The position numbers were made by a program, and so were the translations under genes. This document shows, one piece after another, positions 47,010 to 60,311 of a stretch of 64,000 bases of DNA; within the stretch, counting starts at the first letter, position 1; every line of letters starts with the position of its first letter. Where the stretch lies: NCBI GenBank assembly GCA_030066625.1, contig JASJBG010000001.1, positions 28,381 to 92,380 of the forward strand, in the 5' to 3' direction. The notes beneath the pieces are model-generated. The model worked only from the letters and a program-made list of their open reading frames with translations. It was not told the DNA's origin and made no database searches. This stretch comes from Woeseiaceae bacterium. GTDB lineage: Bacteria; Pseudomonadota; Gammaproteobacteria; Steroidobacterales; Woeseiaceae.

Positions 47010-47672
47010 TCAGGTTCGACCGAGAGCCGTGCCCGTTCGCGCCCGAAGTCGCTCGAGCTTTGACGTGTCCGGCGCGGCGGGTTCCAGTTCGAGCAAGCGG
47101 CTTACCGCGGTGTCGAGCGATTCGATGGCGGTTCGTGAGTCTTCGTCGAGCTCTACAGTTTCACCCTCGGTGTAGTCGTCGAGCAAAAACTCGAAGTCAC
47201 CGACCACTGCGCGATACATATGCGTGGCCCTGTCGACATTGCCAAGTCGCTCCTGGCAATCAGCGTTGGCGAGCATCGCCGGACCGACCATGTGGTGGTA
47301 GTGCGAGCAGACGGCAAGGACCGCTTTCGCCCACAGCGCACTGGCATTCTCTGCCCGTTGTAGCCAACCCGACCGCTCAAAGTGCTCGTACAGCGCGCAG
47401 CTCAGGTCAGCGAATCCGACCCCTTCCATCCAGTCCGTCGCCGCCATTCCGCCGCGTTTCGGGTAGCCCTTCGCGGCCCTGCGAATGCGATTGATCTCGT
47501 CGTTCAGGCGCTCAAGGACGGCGACGACCTGCTCGTCGACTGCGTCCCGGTCAGCGTCGGAATCGACGGGGGTTGCGAGCAGCTTCTCGACGTCCGGCTT
47601 GATCGCGTCGAATTGATCGCTGCCGCCGCGACTGAATATCGAGCGGATCCAGCGCCAGACGGACTGGCTCAC
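47010..47672 (-). CDS. hypothetical alpha-helical protein, third gene of SUKH operon
   Basis: GTGA overlap with the upstream DUF2314-like gene. Confidence 0.65.
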   Translation of the reverse strand: MSQSVWRWIRSIFSRGGSDQFDAIKPDVEKLLATPVDSDADRDAVDEQVVAVLERLNDEINRIRRAAKGYPKRGGMAATDWMEGVGFADLSCALYEHFERSGWLQRAENASALWAKAVLAVCSHYHHMVGPAMLANADCQERLGNVDRATHMYRAVVGDFEFLLDDYTEGETVELDEDSRTAIESLDTAVSRLLELEPAAPDTSKLERLRARTGTALGRT

Positions 47673-48277
47673 GCCAGCTCCGGATCGTCCAGGTCGACGA
47701 AATTCGAAAGGCCCTGTTTGATCGCGTAGGGCACATAGCCCTTGTCGCGCTTGTAGATCTTCGCCATCGCGATCTGCGTGAAGCCGCCTTCGAGGGACTC
47801 GTCGTCGTTGATCAGAATCCAGTCCTCGATGTCTTTCTCCGGGATGCGTTTGCGCTCGACTTTGTCATCGTATTGGCCCACGGGCTGGCTGGCCAGCGAG
47901 GTCACGACATCGTCGCCGTCGAACGCGTGCGCGATCGCCCAGACGTGCTCGTTCTCGCCGTAGCCAGTCTTGATCGCGTACTTGATCAGCGCCTCCTTGC
48001 GACCCTCAGCGACACCCTGTTTGAAGCGGCCGAGCTCGCGCTGCGCGCGTTCCATCGCGGCGTCCATCAGCGGCTCGTCGTTGCCGATCGCAAGCGGCGG
48101 CTGGCCGGGGAACAGGCGTGCAAGTCCGAACAGGCCGAGCGCGACGCCGGCGAGCAGGCTGAGCAGGTAGCCCCATCGCCATTCGGAGAACATCGAGCTC
48201 AGCACATCGTAGAACAGGAACAGTCCGAGGCCGATCATGACGGCGCCGAGAGTGCGGCTCAGGATCTCGCGAATCAC
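47669..48277 (-). CDS. membrane protein with C-terminal DUF2314-like domain
   Basis: Two TM segments then YGENEHVWAIAHAFDGDDVVTSLASQPVGQYDDKVERKRIPEKDIEDWILINDDESLEGGFT; GTG start overlaps upstream stop (GTGA). Confidence 0.65.
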   Translation of the reverse strand: MIREILSRTLGAVMIGLGLFLFYDVLSSMFSEWRWGYLLSLLAGVALGLFGLARLFPGQPPLAIGNDEPLMDAAMERAQRELGRFKQGVAEGRKEALIKYAIKTGYGENEHVWAIAHAFDGDDVVTSLASQPVGQYDDKVERKRIPEKDIEDWILINDDESLEGGFTQIAMAKIYKRDKGYVPYAIKQGLSNFVDLDDPELA

Positions 48278-49188
48278 TTGACGAACTCCCACTCGATAAT
48301 CTCGTGTACTGGGCCGAGCAGGCCGAAGCCGCGGCGCGGGCCGATGCGTATCGTTACGCGCAGCATCTGGTTGAAATTCGAGCCACGAAGCGAGCCGCGC
48401 AGCTTGATTGCGCCACCACGAATCCATAGCTCACAGCGATCGCCTTTGACGGTTCCATGTCGGGCACCGACGACCTGGGCTGTGTCGCCAGTCGCCATTC
48501 CTGCAAGGTCTTCTTTACCGGGCGCCTCGTCGAAGGCGGCATGCACCATCGCCGCCGCGGCCTCTTCTTCCGGGTCATACGGCTCCTTGGTCGCAAGGCC
48601 GTCCTGGACTTCGTACTCACCGGCTTCCAGGGCCTCGACGTACTCGCGGAAGAAGGTCTCGAAGTCTGGCGCGACGACGCTCCAGGAGCCGCATTCCGGG
48701 TCCATCCGGATTACCTGCCCCGGTTGACCGCCCTCGGCGGGCTCATAGTCGAGCGCCCAGTAAACATCACCGTTGCAGACCAGGATCGGCAGCCAGTGCG
48801 GACTCCAGGGTAGCGGCCGAACGGGGCCCTCGACGTCGATCAGATCCTCCGCAAGCTGCTCGGCAAGCTCTGCCTCGTTGAACTTGCGCCGCTCCCGCGC
48901 GGTGATCTGCAGGAGCATCTGCCAGTTTTCCACAGTCCCTGCCGTGTCGAGATAGTCGCCCATGTCCGCGAACACGCGACACGGCCAGCCGTCATGCTCG
49001 CCGTTGTGCGTCGCGAGGCTATCGCGGTATGGCTTCGGTAGCGCGTGACCAAACGCCTCTTCAAGGGCGTCGATCTCGTCTTCGCTGGCACCGGGGTTCA
49101 ATTCCTTGAGCATTTCGGCCGCATTGTTGGCCTCTGCCCACGTCTCTAGCCGCTGCCAGAGACCTGCAATCGTGTTGGCATCGTTCAT
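48274..49188 (-). CDS. SMI1/KNR4 (SUKH) family protein
   Basis: LNPGASEDEIDALEEAFGHALPKPYRDSLATHNGEHDGWPCRVFADMGDYL, characteristic SUKH N-terminal region. Confidence 0.8.
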   Translation of the reverse strand: MNDANTIAGLWQRLETWAEANNAAEMLKELNPGASEDEIDALEEAFGHALPKPYRDSLATHNGEHDGWPCRVFADMGDYLDTAGTVENWQMLLQITARERRKFNEAELAEQLAEDLIDVEGPVRPLPWSPHWLPILVCNGDVYWALDYEPAEGGQPGQVIRMDPECGSWSVVAPDFETFFREYVEALEAGEYEVQDGLATKEPYDPEEEAAAAMVHAAFDEAPGKEDLAGMATGDTAQVVGARHGTVKGDRCELWIRGGAIKLRGSLRGSNFNQMLRVTIRIGPRRGFGLLGPVHEIIEWEFVK

Positions 49189-49208
49189 TTGCCGTCCTCT
49201 CGAGGCAA

Positions 49209-49238
49209 ACAAAAAGGGCGCCCTATGAGGACGCCCTT
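49209..49238 (-). terminator. Rho-independent terminator after the M13 peptidase gene
   Basis: Reverse strand AAGGGCG...CGCCCTT stem followed by TTTTG. Confidence 0.7.
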
Positions 49239-49258
49239 CGAGTCTAGCCAATGCGCGG

Positions 49259-51307
49259 CTACCAAATCTTGACGCGTTCCTCAGGTGGGAGATAAAGCGC
49301 GTGCTGCTCGCTTACGTCAAATGCCTCGTACCACTCGGGAACATTGCGGACGGCACCGTTTGCCCGGTACTTCGACGGTGCGTGCGGGTTCGTCTGGATC
49401 TGGTTCCTGAGCGCCTCGTCGCGGTACTTGTTGCGCCAGACCTGAGCGTAGCCCAGGAATACGCGCTGGATTCCCGTGTAGCCGTCTATGACCGGCGCCT
49501 CTTCGCCATCGAGCGACATCTGGTAGGCCAGGAGCCCGATCGTGATGCCGCCGAGGTCACCGATGTTCTCGCCCAGCGTAAACTCGCCGTTGACGTGCAG
49601 ATCATCGAACGGTGCGAACGCGTCGTACTGCGAGATGAGCTTGCCGGTGCGCTTCTCGAACTCGGCGCGGTCGTCGTCGGTCCACCAATTGCGCAGCTTG
49701 CCGTCGCCGTCGAAGGTGCTGCCCGTGTCATCGAAGCCGTGGCCGATTTCGTGGCCGATCACGGCACCGATCGCGCCGTAGTTGACGGCATCGTCAGCCT
49801 CGAGGTTGAAGAACGGCGGCTGCAGGATGGCGGCCGGGAAGACGATTTCGTTCAACGCCGGGCTGTAGTAGGCGTTGACCGTCTGCGGCGTCATGCCCCA
49901 CTCGGTCCGGTCGACCGGTCCGCCCTGGCGCTCGAGCTGGCGAGCGTACTCGGCTATCGTCGCACGCTCCAGGTTGCCGTACAGGTCGTCGGCGCGGATG
50001 TCGAAGTCGTACTCGCGCCACTCGTCCGGGTAGCCGATCTTCGGCGTGAACTTGGACAGCTTGTCGAGTGCCTCCACCTTGGTTGCCTCACCCATCCAGT
50101 CGAGCTCGTTAATGCTCTTCTCGTAAGCGAGAATCAGGTTGTCGACCAGCTCGCCCATGCGCGCCTTGGCCTCGGGCGGGAAGTGCTCTTTGACGTACAC
50201 CTTGCCCACGACTTCTCCGAGCGTGCCGTTGACCGTGGTGACGGCGCGGCGCCACATCGGCCGCTGCTCCTCGGTGCCGGCCAGTACGCGACCGTAGAAC
50301 TCGAAGTTTTGCTTGTCGAAGCTCTCGTCGAGCCGGCTCGCCATGGTGTTGAGCGCAACCCAGTTGAGATAGGTCTTCCACGTGTCGAGGTCCGTGTCGA
50401 CGATAATGCCGTCGAGCGCGGCCATGTGATCGTTCATCAGGACGACGAGGCCGTCGATGTCGCCGATGCCCGCTTCCGCAATGTAGCCGTCCCAGTTGAA
50501 GTTCGGCATCAGCTCGCCGAGCTCGTCGAGCGGTATCTTGGAATAGTTCTTCGCGAAGTTACGCGCCTCTTCCTTCTTCATGTGCGCGCCGGCCATGCGA
50601 GTTTCAAGCGCCATGATCGCCTGTGCGGCGGCGCCGGCGTCTGCCTGGCCAGCCATATCGAGCATCTTCTCGACGTGGGCTACGTACTCGTCGCGAATGT
50701 CGACGGACTTCTCGTCCTCGTTGAAATAGAACTCGCGATCGGGGAGCCCGAGTCCGGACTGCCACGTGTAGATCATGTAGTACTCGGGGTCTTTCATGTC
50801 CGCGTACTGGCCTAGCACGAACGGTACGCCGATGCCGCGCTTGACGGCCGCGGCGAAGTAGACCGCAAGGTCCTCGTAGCTTTCGATGGAGGCGATACGG
50901 TCGAGCTCGGGCTGCAGCGGTCCGAGGCCCTTGTCGTTGCGCGTCTCCATGCCGAGATAGGACTTGTACAGGTCGCCGACCTTCTGCTCGTCGCTGCCGA
51001 CCGGGAAATCGCCGCTCGCCGAGCGCTCGATGATGGCTTTGACGTCTTCCTGAGCGTCGTCGCGCAGGATTCCGAAGCCGCCGTACGTCGCGCGGTCGGC
51101 CGGGATTTCCGTGTTATCGATCCACGCGCCGTTCATGTAGCTGAAAAAGTCGTCGCCCGGATGGACTTGCTTGTCCATGTTCTCGAGCGCGAGCCCGGAG
51201 ACTAGCGTTTCGGCCATCGCCGTGGCTTCGGTTGCGGGCTCGCCGCCCTGCTGCCCACAGGCAGCCAGTGCTATCAGTGCGACAGCAGCTGTCATTAGTC
51301 GTTTCAC
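49259..51307 (-). CDS. M13 family (neprilysin-like) metallopeptidase lipoprotein
   Basis: Lipobox ALAAC; VIGHEIGHGFDDTGSTFDGDGKLRNWWT; GENIGDLGG. Confidence 0.94.
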   Translation of the reverse strand: MKRLMTAAVALIALAACGQQGGEPATEATAMAETLVSGLALENMDKQVHPGDDFFSYMNGAWIDNTEIPADRATYGGFGILRDDAQEDVKAIIERSASGDFPVGSDEQKVGDLYKSYLGMETRNDKGLGPLQPELDRIASIESYEDLAVYFAAAVKRGIGVPFVLGQYADMKDPEYYMIYTWQSGLGLPDREFYFNEDEKSVDIRDEYVAHVEKMLDMAGQADAGAAAQAIMALETRMAGAHMKKEEARNFAKNYSKIPLDELGELMPNFNWDGYIAEAGIGDIDGLVVLMNDHMAALDGIIVDTDLDTWKTYLNWVALNTMASRLDESFDKQNFEFYGRVLAGTEEQRPMWRRAVTTVNGTLGEVVGKVYVKEHFPPEAKARMGELVDNLILAYEKSINELDWMGEATKVEALDKLSKFTPKIGYPDEWREYDFDIRADDLYGNLERATIAEYARQLERQGGPVDRTEWGMTPQTVNAYYSPALNEIVFPAAILQPPFFNLEADDAVNYGAIGAVIGHEIGHGFDDTGSTFDGDGKLRNWWTDDDRAEFEKRTGKLISQYDAFAPFDDLHVNGEFTLGENIGDLGGITIGLLAYQMSLDGEEAPVIDGYTGIQRVFLGYAQVWRNKYRDEALRNQIQTNPHAPSKYRANGAVRNVPEWYEAFDVSEQHALYLPPEERVKIW

Positions 51308-51324
51308 GTTGGTTTACCTCTGGA

Positions 51325-51756
51325 TTACTTCTCGTCTTCGTCAGGTATGAAGACTTCCTCCCCCGGTGCATCGCCGAGGTCTTTCAATTCCTTGCGCTGA
51401 GCGTCGGTGATCTCGTAGAACGCCCCGATCGGGCAGCCGCGGATCGTATCGAAACGCGCCCTTAGAACGTTGGTGTCCTGGCGCCGGTCGACCATCTCGT
51501 AGGTGAAGTCCTGGCGCCGAAGCTCGAAGCAGTCGCGCCGGAGTTCGACCAGGTAGTCGGCCTTGCGCGTCTTGATGATGACGTAGCGGTCGTTAACGTA
51601 GCTGTAGCTCAGCTGCCGAACCCGGATCTGGTCGACGGGCTCGAGCTCGGCGGCGGAGACAAAATCGCGTACGGCCTCGATTTCCTGCGGGTCGTAGCCG
51701 GTGGAACAAGCGCCCACGGCGAGTGTCGCGGCGAGGATGAGCACGGGTTTCTTCAT
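51325..51756 (-). CDS. DUF6491-like small lipoprotein
   Basis: Lipobox VGAC; DTIRGCPIGAFYEITDAQ shared with the next gene. Confidence 0.65.
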   Translation of the reverse strand: MKKPVLILAATLAVGACSTGYDPQEIEAVRDFVSAAELEPVDQIRVRQLSYSYVNDRYVIIKTRKADYLVELRRDCFELRRQDFTYEMVDRRQDTNVLRARFDTIRGCPIGAFYEITDAQRKELKDLGDAPGEEVFIPDEDEK

Positions 51757-52229
51757 TGGGGCTCCTGCGAGTCTCCGTCTTCAGTCGGCGTAGTGATCTG
51801 ACCCGGATCGCGGCCGGGGGTTTCGTCGAGTGGCGGCAGTTTGTAGATGTTTTCGATCCGGCAACCGCGAATCGTATCAATGCCGGCGCGAATTCGCCCG
51901 CGGATACTGCGGCGATCCGCCATGTCGGCGAAGATATCCGGGGACCTGAGTGGGCGACAAATGGTCTCGAGCTCCAGCAGGTAGCGGTCGCCCTGGCTCT
52001 CCATCAGCACGTACATGACGTTGATCACCTCGTAACGAAGCGGCTCGATGTAGCTCAGCGAGAATACCTTTTCCGGCTGCACGGTCTGCAGGTAGATCTT
52101 GGTTTCCTGCACTTTCGGCGGCAGCTCGTCGAACTCCAGCTGTTCTTGCTCGAATAGCGCGCAGCCGGACAGCAGGGTCGTTGCGATGCATCCCGCGATC
52201 ACCGCGCCACCCGATGAAAGTGCGGGCAT
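51753..52229 (-). CDS. DUF6491-like small lipoprotein, diverged paralogue
   Basis: Lipobox LLSGC; DTIRGCRIENIYKLP; overlaps both neighbours. Confidence 0.6.
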   Translation of the reverse strand: MPALSSGGAVIAGCIATTLLSGCALFEQEQLEFDELPPKVQETKIYLQTVQPEKVFSLSYIEPLRYEVINVMYVLMESQGDRYLLELETICRPLRSPDIFADMADRRSIRGRIRAGIDTIRGCRIENIYKLPPLDETPGRDPGQITTPTEDGDSQEPQ

Positions 52230-53179
52230 CACGTCGCGGGACCGCTGCGGCTTTCGTACAGCGCCTCGATCCAACGGACGACTCGCGGGTGGTCCTCCGA
52301 CCACTTGTCGATGTCCGCTCGCATTCCCGGGGTTGCCTCATCGTAATTGATGCGGACCGCGTCAGCGCGACCGCCACCATAGTTGTCCGGCTGCAGCCAT
52401 AGGCCGCTGATCGCCGCAAAGGCGTAATCGGTGTAGTTGAGCTCGTCGCCGCCGAGTATCGATGCGCGGCCATCGGCGAGTTTCAGGTCGACGTCCGCAA
52501 GCAGTTCGTCGATATGGTGACGCGATTTCTCAACGTGATCGGGCGTGATGCGAAACGACCGGCGGATGAGCGAGGCCTGCACGGGAAACAACAGCGTCAA
52601 CAGCCAGCGCTGCCACCCGGGTACATCCGGACTGTTCGCACCCCAGGCTTTCAGGGTCAGCTCGCGATCGACGAGCAGGTGATGGTAGACCCAGACCTGC
52701 AGGTTGGCGCCGTAGCGGTCGATGCGTTTTTCGAAGTCGATACGGTCGGCCGTGGGTTCGAGGTGTGCCGCCCGCTCGCCGAGTTTGCTGCCGTAGGCTC
52801 CCCAGAGGTAGCGCAGTATTTCGGGCGAGTTGCCGATCTGCGAGCGCACGGCGCCGGTGCGGAAGTTCAGCCGCGGCACCGTTCGGCCAAGGTAGAACGC
52901 GCCAAGGGTGCCGCCAGCGGGTCGTTCCGTGTACTCGATGCCGGCGACGTCCTTGTTCCAGCGCACTTTTTCGACGAAGTGCGAGGCCGAGATTGTCTCG
53001 AGCTCGAGCGCCGGCCGCTGCGCAGGCTTTACCCAGTGGCTCATGACGATCAGCCAGCGCCAGGCCAGCAACAGGATGACGAGCAGGACCGCAGCCGGCA
53101 CGCTCCATCCATACGCGGCCACGATGACCGGCGCAAGGAACAGGACGATCGTGTGAACGAGCGTACGGTTGAATGGCAT
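52229..53179 (-). CDS. membrane-anchored glutathione S-transferase-like protein
   Basis: N-terminal TM helices; thioredoxin/GST-like region [18 protein letters not shown]... and C-terminal [21 protein letters not shown]. Confidence 0.75.
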   Translation of the reverse strand: MPFNRTLVHTIVLFLAPVIVAAYGWSVPAAVLLVILLLAWRWLIVMSHWVKPAQRPALELETISASHFVEKVRWNKDVAGIEYTERPAGGTLGAFYLGRTVPRLNFRTGAVRSQIGNSPEILRYLWGAYGSKLGERAAHLEPTADRIDFEKRIDRYGANLQVWVYHHLLVDRELTLKAWGANSPDVPGWQRWLLTLLFPVQASLIRRSFRITPDHVEKSRHHIDELLADVDLKLADGRASILGGDELNYTDYAFAAISGLWLQPDNYGGGRADAVRINYDEATPGMRADIDKWSEDHPRVVRWIEALYESRSGPAT

Positions 53180-53199
53180 GGAAACGTCAGACGGTGAGC

Positions 53200-56849
<3,650 letters not shown>

Positions 56850-56866
56850 GGCCGGTCAGTTGTCTC

Positions 56867-57970
56867 CTAAAGCCTCATCGGCATGACGACGAACTTACTG
56901 TCGTCATTGCCCGGCTCGCGAACCAGGCAGCTCGAGTTGCTGTCGACGACCGACAGCGTCACGTCGTCCCCGTCAACCGCGCCGATCGCATCCAGCAGGT
57001 AGTTAACGTTGAAGCCGATTTCGATGTCGTCCCCACTGTACTCGACTTCGACCTCTTCCTCGGCTTCTTCCTGCTCCGGGTTGTGCGCCTGAAGGACCAC
57101 GCCACTGTCTCGGATAATCAAGCGTATCCCCCGGTATTTCTCGTTTGACAGGATCGCCGTTCGCTGCAATGCGCTTCGCAATACGCCTTTGTCGGAGCTC
57201 AACTGATTGCTCGACTCCTGCGGGATCACACGCTCATACTCCGGGAAACGACCATCGATCAGCTTCGAAGTGAAGCGAATTCCGTCTAACTGGATACGAA
57301 CATGATTAGCACCCAGTTCGATGTCAACGTTACCTTCGCCGCTCAACAGGCGCTGCAGCTCGAGCACACCCTTCCGCGGCACAATGACCTGCTGTTCCGT
57401 CAGCGAACCATCCAGCGTCGCTTGGCAAAGCGCCAGCCGATGTCCATCGGTCGCTACCGCTCGCAGGTAACTGCCCGCCGTCTCGAGGAGCATGCCGTTC
57501 AGGTAATAGCGAACATCCTGCTGCGCCATCGAAAAGTGCGTCTTCTCGATCAGCCTGCCCAAAACGTCTTGCGGAACCGTAATGGTCTGCCCGGCTTTGA
57601 TGTCCTCCACCGTAGGAAACTCTGCCGCGGGCAGCGTCGCCAGGGAGAACTTGCTCCGACCCGAACGCACGCCCATTTTCTCGCCGCTGACGGAAACAGA
57701 GATCTCGGCGCCATCCGGCAGTGCTTTGACGATATCAAGCAGCTTCCGGCCAGATACAGTGATTTCACCGCCCGTTTCGACATCGACTTCCGTCTTGGCG
57801 ACGAGCTCGACCTCGAGATCCGTCGCCGTTACGGAAAGTTCTCCGTTCCTGGCAACCAGCAGGACGTTCGACAGTATCGGCATCGTCTGTCGACGCTCCA
57901 CGACCCCGATCACCGCCTGTAACGGCCTCAGGAGCACGTCGCGCGAAGCGCTCAATTTCATAGGTTCCAC
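56867..57970 (-). CDS. dnaN: DNA polymerase III beta clamp
   Basis: MKLSASRDVLLRPLQAVIGVVERRQTMPILSNVLL...NVNYLLDAIGAVDGDDVTLSV...VVMPMRL. Confidence 0.97.
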   Translation of the reverse strand: MEPMKLSASRDVLLRPLQAVIGVVERRQTMPILSNVLLVARNGELSVTATDLEVELVAKTEVDVETGGEITVSGRKLLDIVKALPDGAEISVSVSGEKMGVRSGRSKFSLATLPAAEFPTVEDIKAGQTITVPQDVLGRLIEKTHFSMAQQDVRYYLNGMLLETAGSYLRAVATDGHRLALCQATLDGSLTEQQVIVPRKGVLELQRLLSGEGNVDIELGANHVRIQLDGIRFTSKLIDGRFPEYERVIPQESSNQLSSDKGVLRSALQRTAILSNEKYRGIRLIIRDSGVVLQAHNPEQEEAEEEVEVEYSGDDIEIGFNVNYLLDAIGAVDGDDVTLSVVDSNSSCLVREPGNDDSKFVVMPMRL

Positions 57971-58169
57971 CTGTTAATAAATATTGGAAATAGACTATTT
58001 ATAGTAATTATTAAGCCCGGCAATGCCTGTGTATAACTTTACTAACTCTATTTAAATCAGTAGCTTAGACTAACAAAGTCGGGTTTGAAAAATCGGGATA
58101 CACGGCTGATGCGCTGTGCGTAGCCTGTGGATTGTTTTTCGCTGCAGCGTTATTCACCGCTTATCCACA
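57971..58169. other. probable chromosomal replication origin (oriC)
   Basis: dnaA-dnaN intergenic region; AT-rich stretches (TTAATAAATATTGGAAATAGACTATTTATAGTAATTATTAA); DnaA boxes TTATCCACA (58161-58169), TTATTCACC (58150-58158), TGTGTATAA (58029-58037), TGTGGATTG (58126-58134). Confidence 0.75.
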
Positions 58170-59510
58170 CTATCCTGTCAAAGTTCTCAACAAATTCAAA
58201 TAATCGTCATCAACACGCTTGTCCGTCTCGCGCAAGGACTCGATTCGCCGGCAACCGTGCAGCACCGTTGTGTGATCGCGACCACCAAACGCATCACCGA
58301 TTTCAGGCAAGCTGTGGTTAGTCAGCTCCTTCGCCAGTGCCATTCCGACCTGGCGTGGCCTGGCAATTGACCGGCTGCGCTTCTTCGACAACAGGTCCGC
58401 GACGCGGATTTTGTAATAATCCGCGACGGTTTTCTGAATGTTCTCGATCGATACGAGCCGGTCCTGCAGTGCGAGCAGGTCCCGAAGCGCTTCTTTTGCA
58501 AAATCGAGGTTAATCGGCCGGCCGGTGAATCGCGAGTTTGCGATCACGCGTCGCAGTGCGCCTTCGAGTTCCCGAACGTTCGAACGGATTCGCTTGGCGA
58601 TAAAGAACGCGACTTCCTCGGGGAGCTCGACTCGCTCCGCCGCAGCCTTGCTCATGAGGATGGCCACCGAGGTCTCGAGTTCCGGTGGCTCGATCGCGAC
58701 CGTCAGCCCCCAGCCGAAGCGTGACTTGAGCCGTTCCTCCAGGCCATTGACCTCCTTCGGATAGCGATCGCAGGTCAGCACAATCTGTCGCTGACCTTCC
58801 AGCAGCGCGTTAAACGTGTGGAAAAACTCCTCCTGGGAGCGTTCCTTGCCGGCGAAAAACTGGATGTCGTCAATGAGCAGCGCATCGAGCGATCGGTAGG
58901 AGCGCTTGAACTCGGATATTTTGTTGTGCTGCAGGCCTTTGACCATGTCACCCACGAATCGCTCCGAGTGCACGTAGGCCACCCGCGCATCGGGCTTTGC
59001 GTCGAGTATCGAATTGCCGACCGCGTGCATAAGGTGGGTTTTGCCGAGGCCAACACCCCCGTAAATGAACAGCGGGTTGTAAGACTTGCCCGGGTTCTCC
59101 CCGACCTGGCTGGCCGCTGCCCTCGCGAGCTGGTTGCTCTTGCCCTCGACGAAGGTCTCGAATGTGAAACTCGGGTTCAGCCGCGACGCGACGGTGGGGG
59201 CCGCGGTTCTTATTTTGGTCGGTTGTGGCCGCGGTGACCCGGAAGCCGCAGGCTCGGCAGACGGCTCCCTGGAGCCGACTTCGACGACCACCTCCGCATC
59301 CGCGCCGGCGCCGTTCACGATCTCGAGAATCCGGCCTATGTAATGTTCCTGCAGCCAGTCGACCACGAAGCGGTTGGGCGCCAGAAGCCGGATCTGACCA
59401 TCCTGCTCAACCGCCTGCAGCGGCCGGATCCAGGTGTTGAACTGTTGCTCGGGCAGCTCCGCCTGCAGATTGCGGATGCAACGAGTCCATAAGCTTGATT
59501 CGCCCGGCAA
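58170..59510 (-). CDS. dnaA: chromosomal replication initiator protein DnaA
   Basis: [63 protein letters not shown]; in-frame TTG at 59510 gives [32 protein letters not shown]. Confidence 0.95.
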   Translation of the reverse strand: MPGESSLWTRCIRNLQAELPEQQFNTWIRPLQAVEQDGQIRLLAPNRFVVDWLQEHYIGRILEIVNGAGADAEVVVEVGSREPSAEPAASGSPRPQPTKIRTAAPTVASRLNPSFTFETFVEGKSNQLARAAASQVGENPGKSYNPLFIYGGVGLGKTHLMHAVGNSILDAKPDARVAYVHSERFVGDMVKGLQHNKISEFKRSYRSLDALLIDDIQFFAGKERSQEEFFHTFNALLEGQRQIVLTCDRYPKEVNGLEERLKSRFGWGLTVAIEPPELETSVAILMSKAAAERVELPEEVAFFIAKRIRSNVRELEGALRRVIANSRFTGRPINLDFAKEALRDLLALQDRLVSIENIQKTVADYYKIRVADLLSKKRSRSIARPRQVGMALAKELTNHSLPEIGDAFGGRDHTTVLHGCRRIESLRETDKRVDDDYLNLLRTLTG

Positions 59511-59748
59511 CGGAGTCCCCCAAAACCAGCGCCAACAAAAGTGCGCGCTAAGGCACAATTTCAGCGCAGAAAGACCGGGCAGTCTATACGGCTTTTCCCG
59601 GCCCCGCCACACGCCTCGCGGCGCCGAATACCCCGGCGAAAACCGAATAATGACGGGCTCTATTGACTCTTTCTGAGTGCCCGCGTACCCTTGCCGCCCT
59701 TTCGTCGAGACGGGCCGGATTGCCCGCCGAAATTCAGGGTAAAGGCCA

Positions 59749-59883
59749 ATGAAACGTACCTATCAGCCCAGCAAACTGAAGCGCGCCCGGACGCACGGTT
59801 TCCGCGCCCGTATGGCGACGAAGGCCGGCCGCCTCGTGCTTAAGCGCCGCCGCGCCAAGGGCCGTGCCAAGCTGACGCCGTAG
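59749..59883 (+). CDS. rpmH: 50S ribosomal protein L34 (44 aa, absent from the supplied ORF track)
   Basis: [44 protein letters not shown]. Confidence 0.97.
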   Translation: MKRTYQPSKLKRARTHGFRARMATKAGRLVLKRRRAKGRAKLTP

Positions 59884-59921
59884 ATCCACGCGCTCGTCGG
59901 ACGGCACCCCCAGAAACCGAT

Positions 59922-60305
59922 TTGGAACGCCGCAATCCGTACCGGTTCAGACGCTCAAACCGGCTCACGGATTCTGTGGCGTTTTCGCGTGTCTTTGAGA
60001 AGGCTCGCCGCAGCAGGGACCGTTACTTCACCGTCCTGTGCCGGCCGGCCGAAGCGGACCAGGCTCGACTCGGTCTCGCGATATCGAAGAAACACTGCCG
60101 CAAGGCGAGCGGACGTAACCGCCTGAAGCGCATCGTCCGCGAGTCATTCCGGCACCACAAGGAAGCACTGAAAGGCCTGGACATCGTCGTCATGAACCAG
60201 CCCGCCGCCGCCGAGACCGGCAACCGCGAGCTGTTCCGGAGCCTCGAAACCCACTGGCGCCGGTGCCGCGCCCCGGCGCAAGATAAGAAGGCACATAAAA
60301 ACTAG
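59922..60305 (+). CDS. rnpA: ribonuclease P protein component
   Basis: RLTDSVAFSRVFEKARRSRDRYFTVLCRP, SGRNRLKRIVRESFR; TTG start. Confidence 0.93.
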   Translation: MERRNPYRFRRSNRLTDSVAFSRVFEKARRSRDRYFTVLCRPAEADQARLGLAISKKHCRKASGRNRLKRIVRESFRHHKEALKGLDIVVMNQPAAAETGNRELFRSLETHWRRCRAPAQDKKAHKN

Positions 60306-60311
60306 GGTCAC

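Noticed and set aside
59511-59612. N-terminal extension of the tracked dnaA ORF
   Set aside because: [32 protein letters not shown] is not DnaA-like; the conserved part begins at [19 protein letters not shown]
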